From Bacteroidetes bacterium GWF2_40_14 (GTDB lineage: Bacteria; Bacteroidota; Bacteroidia; Bacteroidales; UBA932): a stretch of DNA of 64,000 nucleotides. Made by a program: the position numbers and the translations under genes. Below, piece by piece: positions 10,401-16,525 of the stretch (its first letter is position 1; every line of letters begins with the position of its first letter). Under the pieces are notes generated by a model. It was not told the DNA's origin, did not search any database, and was given only the letters and a program-made list of their open reading frames with translations. The stretch is from positions 1-64,000 of the forward strand of contig MEOK01000026.1 of assembly GCA_001769195.1 (NCBI GenBank), written 5' to 3'.

Positions 10401-10778
10401 AATACCTTGAATTTCATACTCTTTCTGCTCTTTTTTAGTATTTTGGGCAGGTGTTTCTGCCGCCTGCTTTTTTGGGATAATGACAATAAGGTCCTTCTCC
10501 ACTCTGTAGGTGAGTGCCGTTGACTCAAGTAACTGGCTAATGGCAGACTCTAAGGGTTTGTTTTTAAAATCGACACTCAGTTTTTTTGATAAATCTGCCT
10601 GATTGTTGTTTTGAAAAATTGCAACATTTGTCTGTTTCGAAATTCTGTCCAAAATGGTTGTAATAGGCATATTATCAACCTTTATGGTCACAAGAACCTG
10701 CGGAAACTGTTGTGCCTGAACCGGTACAACTGCGAATGTAGCAATAATCAATAGAAATAATTGATAAAGATTTTTCAT
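7458..10778 (-). CDS. SusC/RagA family TonB-linked outer-membrane transporter with STN domain
   Basis: 1106 residues. A signal peptide (to about VQAQ, residue 23) is followed by an STN signalling domain (about 30-105), a carboxypeptidase-regulatory-like beta-sandwich (about 120-200, YEIQGIVTDEKGEPL), a TonB plug (about 205-345, with LYILDGIEV and SLYGSRGANGVILI) and a large beta barrel ending in a C-terminal aromatic residue (VNLTF). It imports ligand through the outer membrane using TonB-ExbBD energy. The STN domain normally contacts a FecR anti-sigma factor, and a fecR gene lies directly upstream. The matching ECF sigma gene is not in the window. Confidence 0.95.
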   Translation of the reverse strand: MKNLYQLFLLIIATFAVVPVQAQQFPQVLVTIKVDNMPITTILDRISKQTNVAIFQNNNQADLSKKLSVDFKNKPLESAISQLLESTALTYRVEKDLIVIIPKKQAAETPAQNTKKEQKEYEIQGIVTDEKGEPLISVNIHIVGTTKGITTDLDGNYKLKIPYETANIRFSYIGFNDLTMPFKPSNLKSFNKVIMKESENSINNVVVTGYFNKTKSSLTGSTVTVKGDELRQVGSMNFMQAISAFDPSVRAVPNSEYGSDPNRVPEITIRGENGFDLRSSADDARTNPNAPLYILDGIEVSPVRVYDLDMNRIESFVILKDASATSLYGSRGANGVILISTIPPKEGKIRVSANENFTVSVPDLRDYNLMNATEKLEYERLAGVYKSRTNNREEQIGLDIKYNDRLSEVVRGVDTYWLSKPLRTSINQRYNAFIEGGDASFRYGITLNYDNDKGVMKGSGRERYGINVSFNYNIGTKFVIKNDLTVNNVEGYNSPYGSFATYSQQNPNERIYDRITGDMIGTYAFNNSVNPLINANLPNTDLNRYTEFQDNINLDYRINDNFRVTGRASLSKKLEKTEKYLSPLSSYFYKETDAANKGSYTTMNKSDLNFDGNITASYNNTFAGKYSTNFGVGANITTLDRIGDGYTATGFLSDNMRFVQYAQKFKENSKPSGSFDKSRLVGFFANLNVGYENRYFIDISFRTDGSSRFGKESRFAPFWSFGAAWNLNKEAWWKSDATMKLRASAGSTGSVNFSADQAITKYQYNSDYEYNGIYGAQLLGYGNPALRWQNTIQYNVGCDLSFLKNLVVLNIDAYMKNTQNLLLPIDVAPSTGFSSYTENLGSMENLGMDMRLRFNILKNTKKDLNWNVTLGVSSNRNRIKNLSNALEAMNLEANSQTNVTGPKPLRTYQAGRSQSALMVVESLGIDPATGNEIFRKRNGDLTFTYDPKDKILVGDTNPLLQGTFQSNLTYMGFNLYVILAYEYGAMIYNSTLAQKVEGSSPLYNADKRVLYDRWKQPGDIALFKRIDDTSMPYQTTRLVQDNNFVRLQTLSLSYEVPKKYLEKSFIERAKMIFSTSDLFRISTVKIERGTSYPFAQTFSLAVNLTF

Positions 10779-10807
10779 CGATAGTTTAATATTGGTTATT
10801 TATATGG

Positions 10808-11992
10808 TTAGTTTTTTTTGGATAGTACTATTGCGTCGTCGATTATGTTCCATTCCAGACCGGCACTTTCTGTAATCAGTTCAATAATCTCCTTTGGATC
10901 ATAGGATTTTAGCAATTTGCCGGAAAATCTTAAAGAGGAGAGATTTTCGTCCTGTAATACCAGTTTGAGGCCGTAAAACCTCTTTATCATTGTTGTAAGT
11001 TCATTCAGTGGAATGTTATGGAACCAGGTCTGGCCGTCTATCCATGAATTGTACTCTCTTACATCTACTTGTTGTGTTACAATTGACTGATTGCTCTGGT
11101 TATACCTTATCTGGTCACCCACGGCCAGTAATACTTGCTGGCTGTTTACTCCAACCTGTACAGATCCCTCGGATAGAGTCACATGGTGCGATGCATCATC
11201 ATCATAGCAACTTACATTGAAGTGTGTGCCCAATACCTTTGTTGTCAGCTTTTTTGTCTCAACAATAAATGGCGTTTTGTCTTTCTGTTTTGCTACTTCA
11301 AAATAGGCCTCTCCCTTGAGATAGACCCGTCTCTCCTTTCCGGTGAAGGTTACCGGATATCTTAATTCACTCTCTGCATTCAGCCATATTTTTGTGCCGT
11401 CGCTCAAAGTAATCTGGAATGTGCTTGCTATAGGAATTTTAAGGGTATTGTACTTAACCTCTGTTCCCTCTTTGGTCCCGGAATATGATAGACCGCTGGA
11501 CTCTTCGTTTTCAATCTTGACTCCTCCGTCCTCAATATTTGCCTTTAGCCCGGACAGTGCGACCTCCCTTCCATCCGAAAGCACCAGTGTTGGTGACTGA
11601 GACTTTATGACTGCCACTTTAATGTCCTTGTCGGCAAATTGTATCGGTTTATCCTTATAGTAATCATAAATGCCAAGAGTCAGCATTAGCAATGCCACGG
11701 CTGCAGCAGAGGTTATATATGTAAAGATGTTCCTCTTTCTCTTCTGTATGTGTCTTATTTTGATGCTTGCCTCTTCACCTAGGATGGTGTCAAGAATCTG
11801 CCTTGCTTCTGCCTCCTCGCATGCATTCAGTTTCCTGTTGACCTTACCGGCAACATACAACTTTTGAATACTCAGGAAGTAGCTCTTGTTTTGAGCTGAC
11901 TCTTCAATCCAATTCAATAGCTTCTGGTTTTCCTCAGTGGTGCTCTGATTGTTTAAAAACTTGACAATAATTAAATCCATTTCTATCTTCAT
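10808..11992 (-). CDS. FecR-family anti-sigma factor
   Basis: 394 residues. The N-terminal cytoplasmic anti-sigma part (about 1-85, with the NQSTTEENQKLLNWIEES motif) is followed by one membrane helix (about 89-108), a FecR domain (LSDGTKIWLNAESELRYPVTF) and a C-terminal DUF4974-like domain (NIPLNELTTMIKRFYGLKL). FecR proteins bind an ECF sigma factor and release it when the STN domain of the partner SusC signals ligand. Here the gene is 29 bases upstream of susC, but no ECF sigma gene precedes it. The start is the first Met; M5 is an alternative. Confidence 0.92.
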   Translation of the reverse strand: MKIEMDLIIVKFLNNQSTTEENQKLLNWIEESAQNKSYFLSIQKLYVAGKVNRKLNACEEAEARQILDTILGEEASIKIRHIQKRKRNIFTYITSAAAVALLMLTLGIYDYYKDKPIQFADKDIKVAVIKSQSPTLVLSDGREVALSGLKANIEDGGVKIENEESSGLSYSGTKEGTEVKYNTLKIPIASTFQITLSDGTKIWLNAESELRYPVTFTGKERRVYLKGEAYFEVAKQKDKTPFIVETKKLTTKVLGTHFNVSCYDDDASHHVTLSEGSVQVGVNSQQVLLAVGDQIRYNQSNQSIVTQQVDVREYNSWIDGQTWFHNIPLNELTTMIKRFYGLKLVLQDENLSSLRFSGKLLKSYDPKEIIELITESAGLEWNIIDDAIVLSKKN

Positions 11993-12012
11993 TTATATTA
12001 TAACGACATGAC

Positions 12013-12038
12013 GGGTATCATACCCTAACAAAAGGGTA
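12013..12038. repeat. Overlapping inverted repeats upstream of fecR
   Basis: GGGTA-TCA-TACCC (12013-12025) and TACCCT-AACAAA-AGGGTA (12021-12038) share the TACCC arm, so the two stems exclude each other. The element lies 21-46 bases upstream of the fecR start on the minus strand. It could be an operator, an attenuator-like switch or part of a deletion scar. No T-tract follows on either strand. Confidence 0.5.
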
Positions 12039-12077
12039 TTTATTTGTCAATATATCTTTTTTATTGGAATACGTGTG

Positions 12078-12203
12078 ATGGCAGGGGACATATCAACCGT
12101 AGTATTCATTAGTGGTATGAAAGTAGCACTGATCCCTATAATTTACGGTAGTCTCATTTATCTGCTCTCGCTGATTATACGGGTTATCCCGAAGCCAAGA
12201 TAG
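12078..12203 (+). pseudogene. Degenerate 3' remnant of a mini ExbB/TolQ-like gene
   Basis: An open 41-codon stretch from ATG 12078 to TAG 12203 (MAGDISTVVFISGMKVALI...) aligns without gaps to the C-terminus of the intact mini-ExbB protein at 13045-13356. By hand, 26 of 41 residues are identical. Homology stops abruptly just before the ATG, so the first two-thirds of the gene, including the first membrane helix, is missing. The stop lies one base from the end of the convergent LytTR gene. It is best read as a second copy cut by a deletion on the fecR side. Translation as a tiny membrane peptide cannot be excluded. Confidence 0.75.
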
Positions 12204-12204
12204 G

Positions 12205-12894
12205 TTATGAAAGTTTTTCTTTAACCATATCCCTGTACTTCCTGGATATTTCAATTGATTTTTCTCCAATGTTCACGATTGAAGAGTTATATGAGGTTAT
12301 ATGCTTTTTATTTAGCAGAAATGATCGGTGTACCCTTATAAAACGATGATCCAAAACATCTTCCCATTGGGTAATCTTCATTTTTGTCCTGTACGACGTT
12401 CCTGTGGTTGTTCTTATCCATACCTCATCGTCCTTTGACTCTACATAAGTAATCGAATCAATTTCAATTGATATCTTTTTCCGTTCAGATATAAATTCGA
12501 TAAACTTCTCCTCATATTCCGATGTGAACAATTTAATCGCAATAAACTTTTCAAGCGAAATAAAGGAGATAAGCAGAACCCAGATAAATATTGGATTAAT
12601 AATAATATTAGGACAATCGTCGAGTTCATATTTTAATAAATACCAATACGAGAGAAATATTCCCAGATATTCTATGAATAATGTGGATAATGCCAGATAA
12701 AGTGAATTTAGCACACCTTTTGCCCTGTTTTTAAACGAGATATCCTTTAAGAAATACTTCGCAAACAATGCTCCCGGCAAAAACATTACTGATAATAAAA
12801 GAGCATATGAAAATGACTTCAGTAAACTTACAAGAATACCACTCATAACCAGTGTCACGAGCGACCAGTATATTATGCTGAAATACTTTTTCAT
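12205..12894 (-). CDS. Membrane-anchored LytTR-family DNA-binding regulator
   Basis: 229 residues. The N-terminal 120 residues contain about four hydrophobic helices (near 5-25, 30-48, 62-86, 98-118). They are followed by a short linker and a C-terminal LytTR DNA-binding domain (about 135-229), with landmarks SITYVESKDDEVWIRTT, RFIRVHRSFLLNKKHI and a closing ISRKYRDMVKEKL. It lacks a receiver domain, so it is not a classical AlgR/LytR response regulator, and signal input is presumably through the membrane part. It is divergent from the mini-ExbB gene, with 150 bases between starts, and convergent with a degenerate copy of the same gene. Co-inheritance suggests it regulates the mini-ExbB gene and perhaps itself. 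Confidence 0.88.
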   Translation of the reverse strand: MKKYFSIIYWSLVTLVMSGILVSLLKSFSYALLLSVMFLPGALFAKYFLKDISFKNRAKGVLNSLYLALSTLFIEYLGIFLSYWYLLKYELDDCPNIIINPIFIWVLLISFISLEKFIAIKLFTSEYEEKFIEFISERKKISIEIDSITYVESKDDEVWIRTTTGTSYRTKMKITQWEDVLDHRFIRVHRSFLLNKKHITSYNSSIVNIGEKSIEISRKYRDMVKEKLS

Positions 12895-12934
12895 ACAGTA
12901 AAATTAGGTATTCTTCCGTCATATGTAAATAAAT

Positions 12935-12949
12935 CTTTGACCCTCAAAG
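12935..12949. promoter_or_regulatory. Perfect short palindrome in the LytTR / mini-ExbB divergent promoter region
   Basis: CTTTGA-CCC-TCAAAG is a 6-bp perfect inverted repeat with a 3-base spacer. It is located 40 bases upstream of the LytTR start and 95 bases upstream of the mini-ExbB start. Its position makes it a candidate operator for one or both divergent genes. LytTR proteins usually bind direct repeats, so the link is not established. Confidence 0.35.
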
Positions 12950-13013
12950 CACAATAGGGGGATTTGACATATCCGGAACAGGTTTTTACTTAAGCAAAAA
13001 GGAGATTATGAGC

Positions 13014-13021
13014 TAATTTTG
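13014..13021 (+). promoter_or_regulatory. Bacteroidota -7 box of mini-ExbB gene
   Basis: TAATTTTG fits the TAnnTTTG consensus of the Bacteroides -7 element and lies 23 bases before the ATG at 13045. No clear -33 TTG was found at the usual spacing. Confidence 0.5.
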
Positions 13022-13044
13022 CTGAAACATTTAAAACCAATATT

Positions 13045-13356
13045 ATGATTAATTTATTTTACATGGGAGGTCCCCTCTTTATGAGTATCCTCACAATTGA
13101 ACTGATTTTCCTGCTTGTCGCTGCTTGGAAAGCTCCCGCCTGGGTAAAGGAGATTGGTCTGATAGCGTTGATGACAGGAATTATGAGTGTATTTACAAGT
13201 TTGTATCATGCTTTTGACGCAATTCAGATGGTAGGTGATATATCCTCCTCTGTTCTAGCCGGTGGTTTAAAAGTAGCACTGGTTCCAATTATTTACGGAG
13301 GTTTGATTTATGTTTTGTCGCTTATTATCCGGATTACGCAAAAGACTAAGATTTAG
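13045..13356 (+). CDS. Mini ExbB/TolQ/MotA-like three-helix membrane protein
   Basis: 103 residues with three hydrophobic segments (about 8-28, 36-56, 78-97). The core AFDAIQMVGDISSSVLAGGL is nearly the signature of the full-length ExbB in this same window (AFDAIEAAGDISPNVVAGGM). Residues 1-28 resemble the first helix of ExbB (GGPLFMSIL against GGAGFMASIL). The large cytoplasmic loop of ExbB/TolQ is absent, so this is a minimal version keeping only the channel-type helices. There is no ExbD partner gene beside it. It is paired with a divergent LytTR regulator. A proton-channel or sensor role is inference; the family relation is clear from motifs. Confidence 0.75.
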   Translation: MINLFYMGGPLFMSILTIELIFLLVAAWKAPAWVKEIGLIALMTGIMSVFTSLYHAFDAIQMVGDISSSVLAGGLKVALVPIIYGGLIYVLSLIIRITQKTKI

Positions 13357-13517
13357 CGGATGTGCACCAGCCAGAGGTGCTCCAGCCCTATGCTTTCATG
13401 GCATGTGCCTAATTATCAATGCATTAACATAAAAGTCAATTTTATGTAAATTACTGAATTTCAGCGTTTGGCCATGAAAGCATAGGGCTGATCATTTCAC
13501 CTCTGTACGACCGCTTT
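13355..13517. mobile_element. MITE-like palindromic element with 20-bp perfect inverted repeat
   Basis: CAGCCCTATGCTTTCATGGC (13383-13402) recurs as its exact reverse complement at 13471-13490. Further out, AGAGGTG (13373) pairs with CACCTCT (13498-13504) and AGCGG (13355) with CCGCT (13511-13515). AGATTT flanks both sides (13349-13354 and 13518-13523), like a 6-bp target duplication. The 68-base AT-rich centre contains its own hairpin (ACATAAAA/TTTTATGT). It encodes no protein. The left end supplies the stop codon of the mini-ExbB gene. It occupies most of the 237-base gap before the Bro-N gene. It could alternatively be an RNA structural element. Confidence 0.5.
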
Positions 13518-13593
13518 AGATTTTTGAAAAAATTGTGAATTGGGACACTTTTTTACTTGATTAATCATTACATTTATCCAAAATATTAATGTT

Positions 13594-14433
13594 ATGACGA
13601 AGGAAAATGCCATCAGGATTTTTGAAAAAAAGAGAGTGCGCTCTGTATGGGATAGTGATGTAGAGAAATGGTATATTTCAATAATTGATGTTATTGAGGT
13701 ATTAACAGAAAGTACAAATCCAAGACGATATTGGAGTGATTTGAAAATTAAATTATCGATTGAGGGCAGTCAGTTGTACGAAAATATCGTACAACTCAAA
13801 TTACCATCTACTGATGGCAAATCATACAAAACCGATGTTGCTGATGTTGAACAACTCTTCCGCCTAATCCAGTCTATTCCATCACCTAAAGCAGAACCCT
13901 TTAAAGTATGGCTGGCTCAGGTTGCCCGAGAACGTCTGGAAGAAATTGATGACCCGGAACAAGGTATTGACCGGCTTTTGGAATATTATCATCGAAAAGG
14001 TTATTCTGCAAGCTGGATAAATCAACGACTAAAATCTATCGAGGTCCGCAAAGACCTTACAGATGAGTGGGAAATGAGAGGTGTAAAGAAGGGGCAGGAA
14101 TTTGCCAACCTGACAGATATCATAACTAATGCATGGGCAAACATGACCACCAAGCAGTTCAAGCAGTTTAAGGGATTAAAGACAGAGGGTCTGCGCGATA
14201 ATATGACTACAATGGAATTGATATTAAATATGCTTGCAGAAGCTACTACTACAGAAATATCAAAAGAGAAAAAGCCAACAAATCTATCAGAAAATCAGAA
14301 AATTGCGCTTGAAGGGGGCACAATTGCCGGAAACACAAGAAAAGCAATTGAAGAAAAAACCGGAAAGAAAATCGTTTCCAGACTAAATGCAAAGACAATG
14401 TTGTCAATCGACACTAAATCTGAGGAAGATTAA
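13594..14433 (+). CDS. Bro-N / phage-antirepressor-type DNA-binding protein
   Basis: 279 residues. The N-terminal 110 residues carry a Bro-N-like domain (IRIFEKKRVRSVWDSDVEKWYISIIDVIEVL, then YKTDVADVEQLFRLIQSIPSPKAEPFKVWLAQVARER), as in phage antirepressors and DinD-type proteins. The C-terminal part (about 120-279) is charged and helical and contains an MTTKQFKQFKGLKTEGLRDNMTTMEL stretch. Such genes are often of phage or mobile origin but also occur alone in Bacteroidota chromosomes. No integrase or phage structural gene is adjacent. It stands alone between two palindromic elements, which suggests it arrived by horizontal transfer. Its function here is unknown. Confidence 0.75.
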   Translation: MTKENAIRIFEKKRVRSVWDSDVEKWYISIIDVIEVLTESTNPRRYWSDLKIKLSIEGSQLYENIVQLKLPSTDGKSYKTDVADVEQLFRLIQSIPSPKAEPFKVWLAQVARERLEEIDDPEQGIDRLLEYYHRKGYSASWINQRLKSIEVRKDLTDEWEMRGVKKGQEFANLTDIITNAWANMTTKQFKQFKGLKTEGLRDNMTTMELILNMLAEATTTEISKEKKPTNLSENQKIALEGGTIAGNTRKAIEEKTGKKIVSRLNAKTMLSIDTKSEED

Positions 14434-14460
14434 TCTGGATAAATTACGCAGTTTGTTGCG

Positions 14461-14522
14461 CATAGCCCGCGATGCAACCTCAGGTTTTCGAAGAAAACTG
14501 GAAAGTTGTAGAGCGGGCTATG
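14461..14522. repeat. Long imperfect hairpin between Bro-N gene and ABC-F gene
   Basis: CATAGCCCGC (14461-14470) is perfectly complementary to GCGGGCTATG (14513-14522). The pairing continues inward with gaps (CAAC/GTTG) and ends in GTTTTC-GAA-GAAAAC. The whole 62-base stretch can fold as one hairpin. It has no T-tract, so a canonical terminator is not certain. It overlaps the spurious 5' extension of the ABC-F ORF. Confidence 0.55.
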
Positions 14523-14576
14523 TGGAATAAATGTGCAATGGAGAAACAGATTATGTACAACCCCAAAGCAAATTCC

Positions 14577-14584
14577 TATCTTTG
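14577..14584 (+). promoter_or_regulatory. Bacteroidota -7 box directly before ABC-F start
   Basis: TATCTTTG matches TAnnTTTG. Only 4 bases separate it from the ATG at 14589, so transcription would start at or near the A of the start codon. This decides the start at 14589 rather than the ORF-track start at 14472, and implies a leaderless message. Confidence 0.6.
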
Positions 14585-14588
14585 CACC

Positions 14589-16469
14589 ATGGCATCAATC
14601 CTCCAGGCAGAAAACATCTCCAAATCATACGGAACAAAGGTTCTCTTCGAGAATCTGGCAATCAACATAAACGAAGGCGACAAAATAGCACTCATAGCCC
14701 CCAACGGAAGCGGGAAAAGCTCTCTTTTGAAGATACTTGCAGGCAAGGACAGCTCTGATTCCGACGGAGTAGTAAGGGTGATGAGTGGTGTCAGGGTAGC
14801 ATACCTCGAACAGGACCCGGGGTTTGACGAGAACAGAGGGGTGTTCGAAGAGGTCTTTGCTGCCTCGGACTTGTTGTCATCAACTGTTGCAGAGTATGAG
14901 AGTGCGCTCAGGGCCGACGACCACAAGCGGCTGGAGAGGGCAATTCACCAGATGGATGTTATTGACGGCTGGAAATACGAGCAAAAGGTAAAGCAGATAC
15001 TTTCGCGACTGAATATTGACAATCTCGAACAGAAAATGGGAGATCTCTCGGGAGGGCAGAAAAAGAGGGTTGCACTTGCGGGGATGATGATTCACGAGGC
15101 AGATTTCATAATCATGGACGAACCGACCAACCACCTCGACCTTGATGTTATCGAGTACCTGGAGGAGTATCTTAAACGCAGTCAGGCAACCATACTCATG
15201 GTTACACACGACCGGTATTTCCTGGACAGGGTCTGTAACCAGATACTGGAACTTGAGAACGGGAAAATGTATACATACCGTGGCAATTACTCCTATTTTC
15301 TGGAGAAGCGGGACGAGCGGATTGACAACCTCAACACAGAGACAGAGAGGGCCCGCAACCTGCTCAGGGGAGAGCTGGACTGGATGAGAAGGATGCCTCA
15401 GGCAAGGGCAACAAAGGCAAAATACAGGATAAATGCGTTTTACGACCTTAAGGAAAAAGCAGGACAACAACACCGAGAAAAGAGTATCAAGATAGACGTA
15501 AAGAGCTCCCGTCTGGGTAAGAAAATCATCAACTGCAAGGGTGTCAGCCATAATTATGACAATTTTCGTACAATTGATGATTTCACATACAATTTTGCCA
15601 GAGGCGAGAAAATTGGAATGGTCGGACCCAACGGCGTCGGAAAATCAACTTTCCTTAATGTAATTACAGGGGCCATCCCTCCCGTAAGCGGAGAGATCGA
15701 ATGGGGAGAGACCGTCGTTTTTGGATATTACCGCCAGAACGGACTCGAATTTAACCCTGATGAGACTGTAATTGATGTTGTGAGAAATATTGCTGAAGTA
15801 GTAACGCTTGGCGACGGCAATGCAATAAATGTGACCCAGTTCCTTACTCAGTTCCTTTTCCCCCCTTCAATACAAAACACAAAAGTTGAAAGACTCAGTG
15901 GTGGTGAAAGAAGAAGGCTCTATCTGGTTACAGTACTGATGAAGAACCCCAATTTCCTGATTCTTGACGAGCCCACGAACGACCTTGATATAATGAGCCT
16001 GAATGTACTGGAGGAGTATCTCAGCAACTTTCCCGGTTGTCTGCTGATTGTCTCTCACGACAGATATTTTCTGGACAAGCTTGCCGACCATCTGTTTATA
16101 TTTGAGGGAGATGGAGTGATAAAAGACTTCGTTGGCAAGTACACCGACTACCGAGAGGTAATAAAGGAGAGGGAGAGAGAAATTTCCCAGTCGGCAAAAG
16201 CAGAAAAGCAGGAGATAAGAGAGCAGGAGAAACAGGATAAAGAGGTCCCAAAACAGGTAAAACGAAAGCTTACATTTAAAGAGCAAAAAGAGCTTGAATC
16301 TCTCGAACAGACAATCGCAGAACTCGAAAAAGAAAAGAGCAGCCTTGAAGCTGCCCTTTCTTCAGGTACAATGTCACCCGAAAAGCTTATGATCTCTTCC
16401 AACAGGATTATGGAGGTAATTGCCCTTCTCGATTCCAAAAGTGAACGCTGGCTCCACCTCAGCGACTAA
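14589..16469 (+). CDS. ABC-F family ATPase, Uup-like
   Basis: 626 residues from ATG 14589. Two ABC domains lie in tandem without membrane segments. Walker A of domain 1 is APNGSGKSS (37-44), its signature LSGGQKKRVALAG and its Walker B FIIMDEPTNHLD. Domain 2 has GPNGVGKST, LSGGERRRLYL and FLILDEPTNDLD. The linker between them is the ABC-F type (YSYFLEKRDERI...). The C-terminal 90 residues are charged and coiled-coil-like (LTFKEQKELESLEQTIAELE), as in Uup. ABC-F proteins act on ribosomes or nucleic acid. The track's 39 extra N-terminal residues overlap a hairpin and the promoter and are rejected. The gene converges with ettA. Confidence 0.9.
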   Translation: MASILQAENISKSYGTKVLFENLAININEGDKIALIAPNGSGKSSLLKILAGKDSSDSDGVVRVMSGVRVAYLEQDPGFDENRGVFEEVFAASDLLSSTVAEYESALRADDHKRLERAIHQMDVIDGWKYEQKVKQILSRLNIDNLEQKMGDLSGGQKKRVALAGMMIHEADFIIMDEPTNHLDLDVIEYLEEYLKRSQATILMVTHDRYFLDRVCNQILELENGKMYTYRGNYSYFLEKRDERIDNLNTETERARNLLRGELDWMRRMPQARATKAKYRINAFYDLKEKAGQQHREKSIKIDVKSSRLGKKIINCKGVSHNYDNFRTIDDFTYNFARGEKIGMVGPNGVGKSTFLNVITGAIPPVSGEIEWGETVVFGYYRQNGLEFNPDETVIDVVRNIAEVVTLGDGNAINVTQFLTQFLFPPSIQNTKVERLSGGERRRLYLVTVLMKNPNFLILDEPTNDLDIMSLNVLEEYLSNFPGCLLIVSHDRYFLDKLADHLFIFEGDGVIKDFVGKYTDYREVIKEREREISQSAKAEKQEIREQEKQDKEVPKQVKRKLTFKEQKELESLEQTIAELEKEKSSLEAALSSGTMSPEKLMISSNRIMEVIALLDSKSERWLHLSD

Positions 16470-16524
16470 TTAGCATATTAGCACATTAGCAAATTAGCAC
16501 ATTAGCAAATTAGCAAATTAGCAA
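16469..16524. repeat. 8-bp tandem repeat (ATTAGCAA)x7 between convergent genes
   Basis: Seven head-to-tail copies of ATTAGCAN (variants ending T, C or A) run from the ABC-F stop codon to the ettA stop codon and fill the whole gap between the two convergent genes. A partial eighth unit (ATTACTCC) reads into ettA. The array lies outside both reading frames apart from touching the stops. Confidence 0.9.
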
Positions 16525-16525
16525 A

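Noticed and set aside
13355-13517. Insertion sequence at the palindrome
   Set aside because: No transposase ORF is present; only a MITE-like or structural element can be supported.
14472-14588. 39-codon 5' extension of the ABC-F ORF in the track
   Set aside because: It overlaps a long hairpin and the TATCTTTG promoter box and has no ABC-F similarity; ATG 14589 begins the family domain.
14880-15551. 223-aa minus-strand ORF opposite the ABC-F gene
   Set aside because: A shadow of the strongly supported ABC-F coding frame; no signal or known motif, cysteine-rich random composition.
16469-16524. Tandem repeat as a CRISPR array
   Set aside because: The unit is 8 bases with no spacers, so it is a simple tandem repeat.
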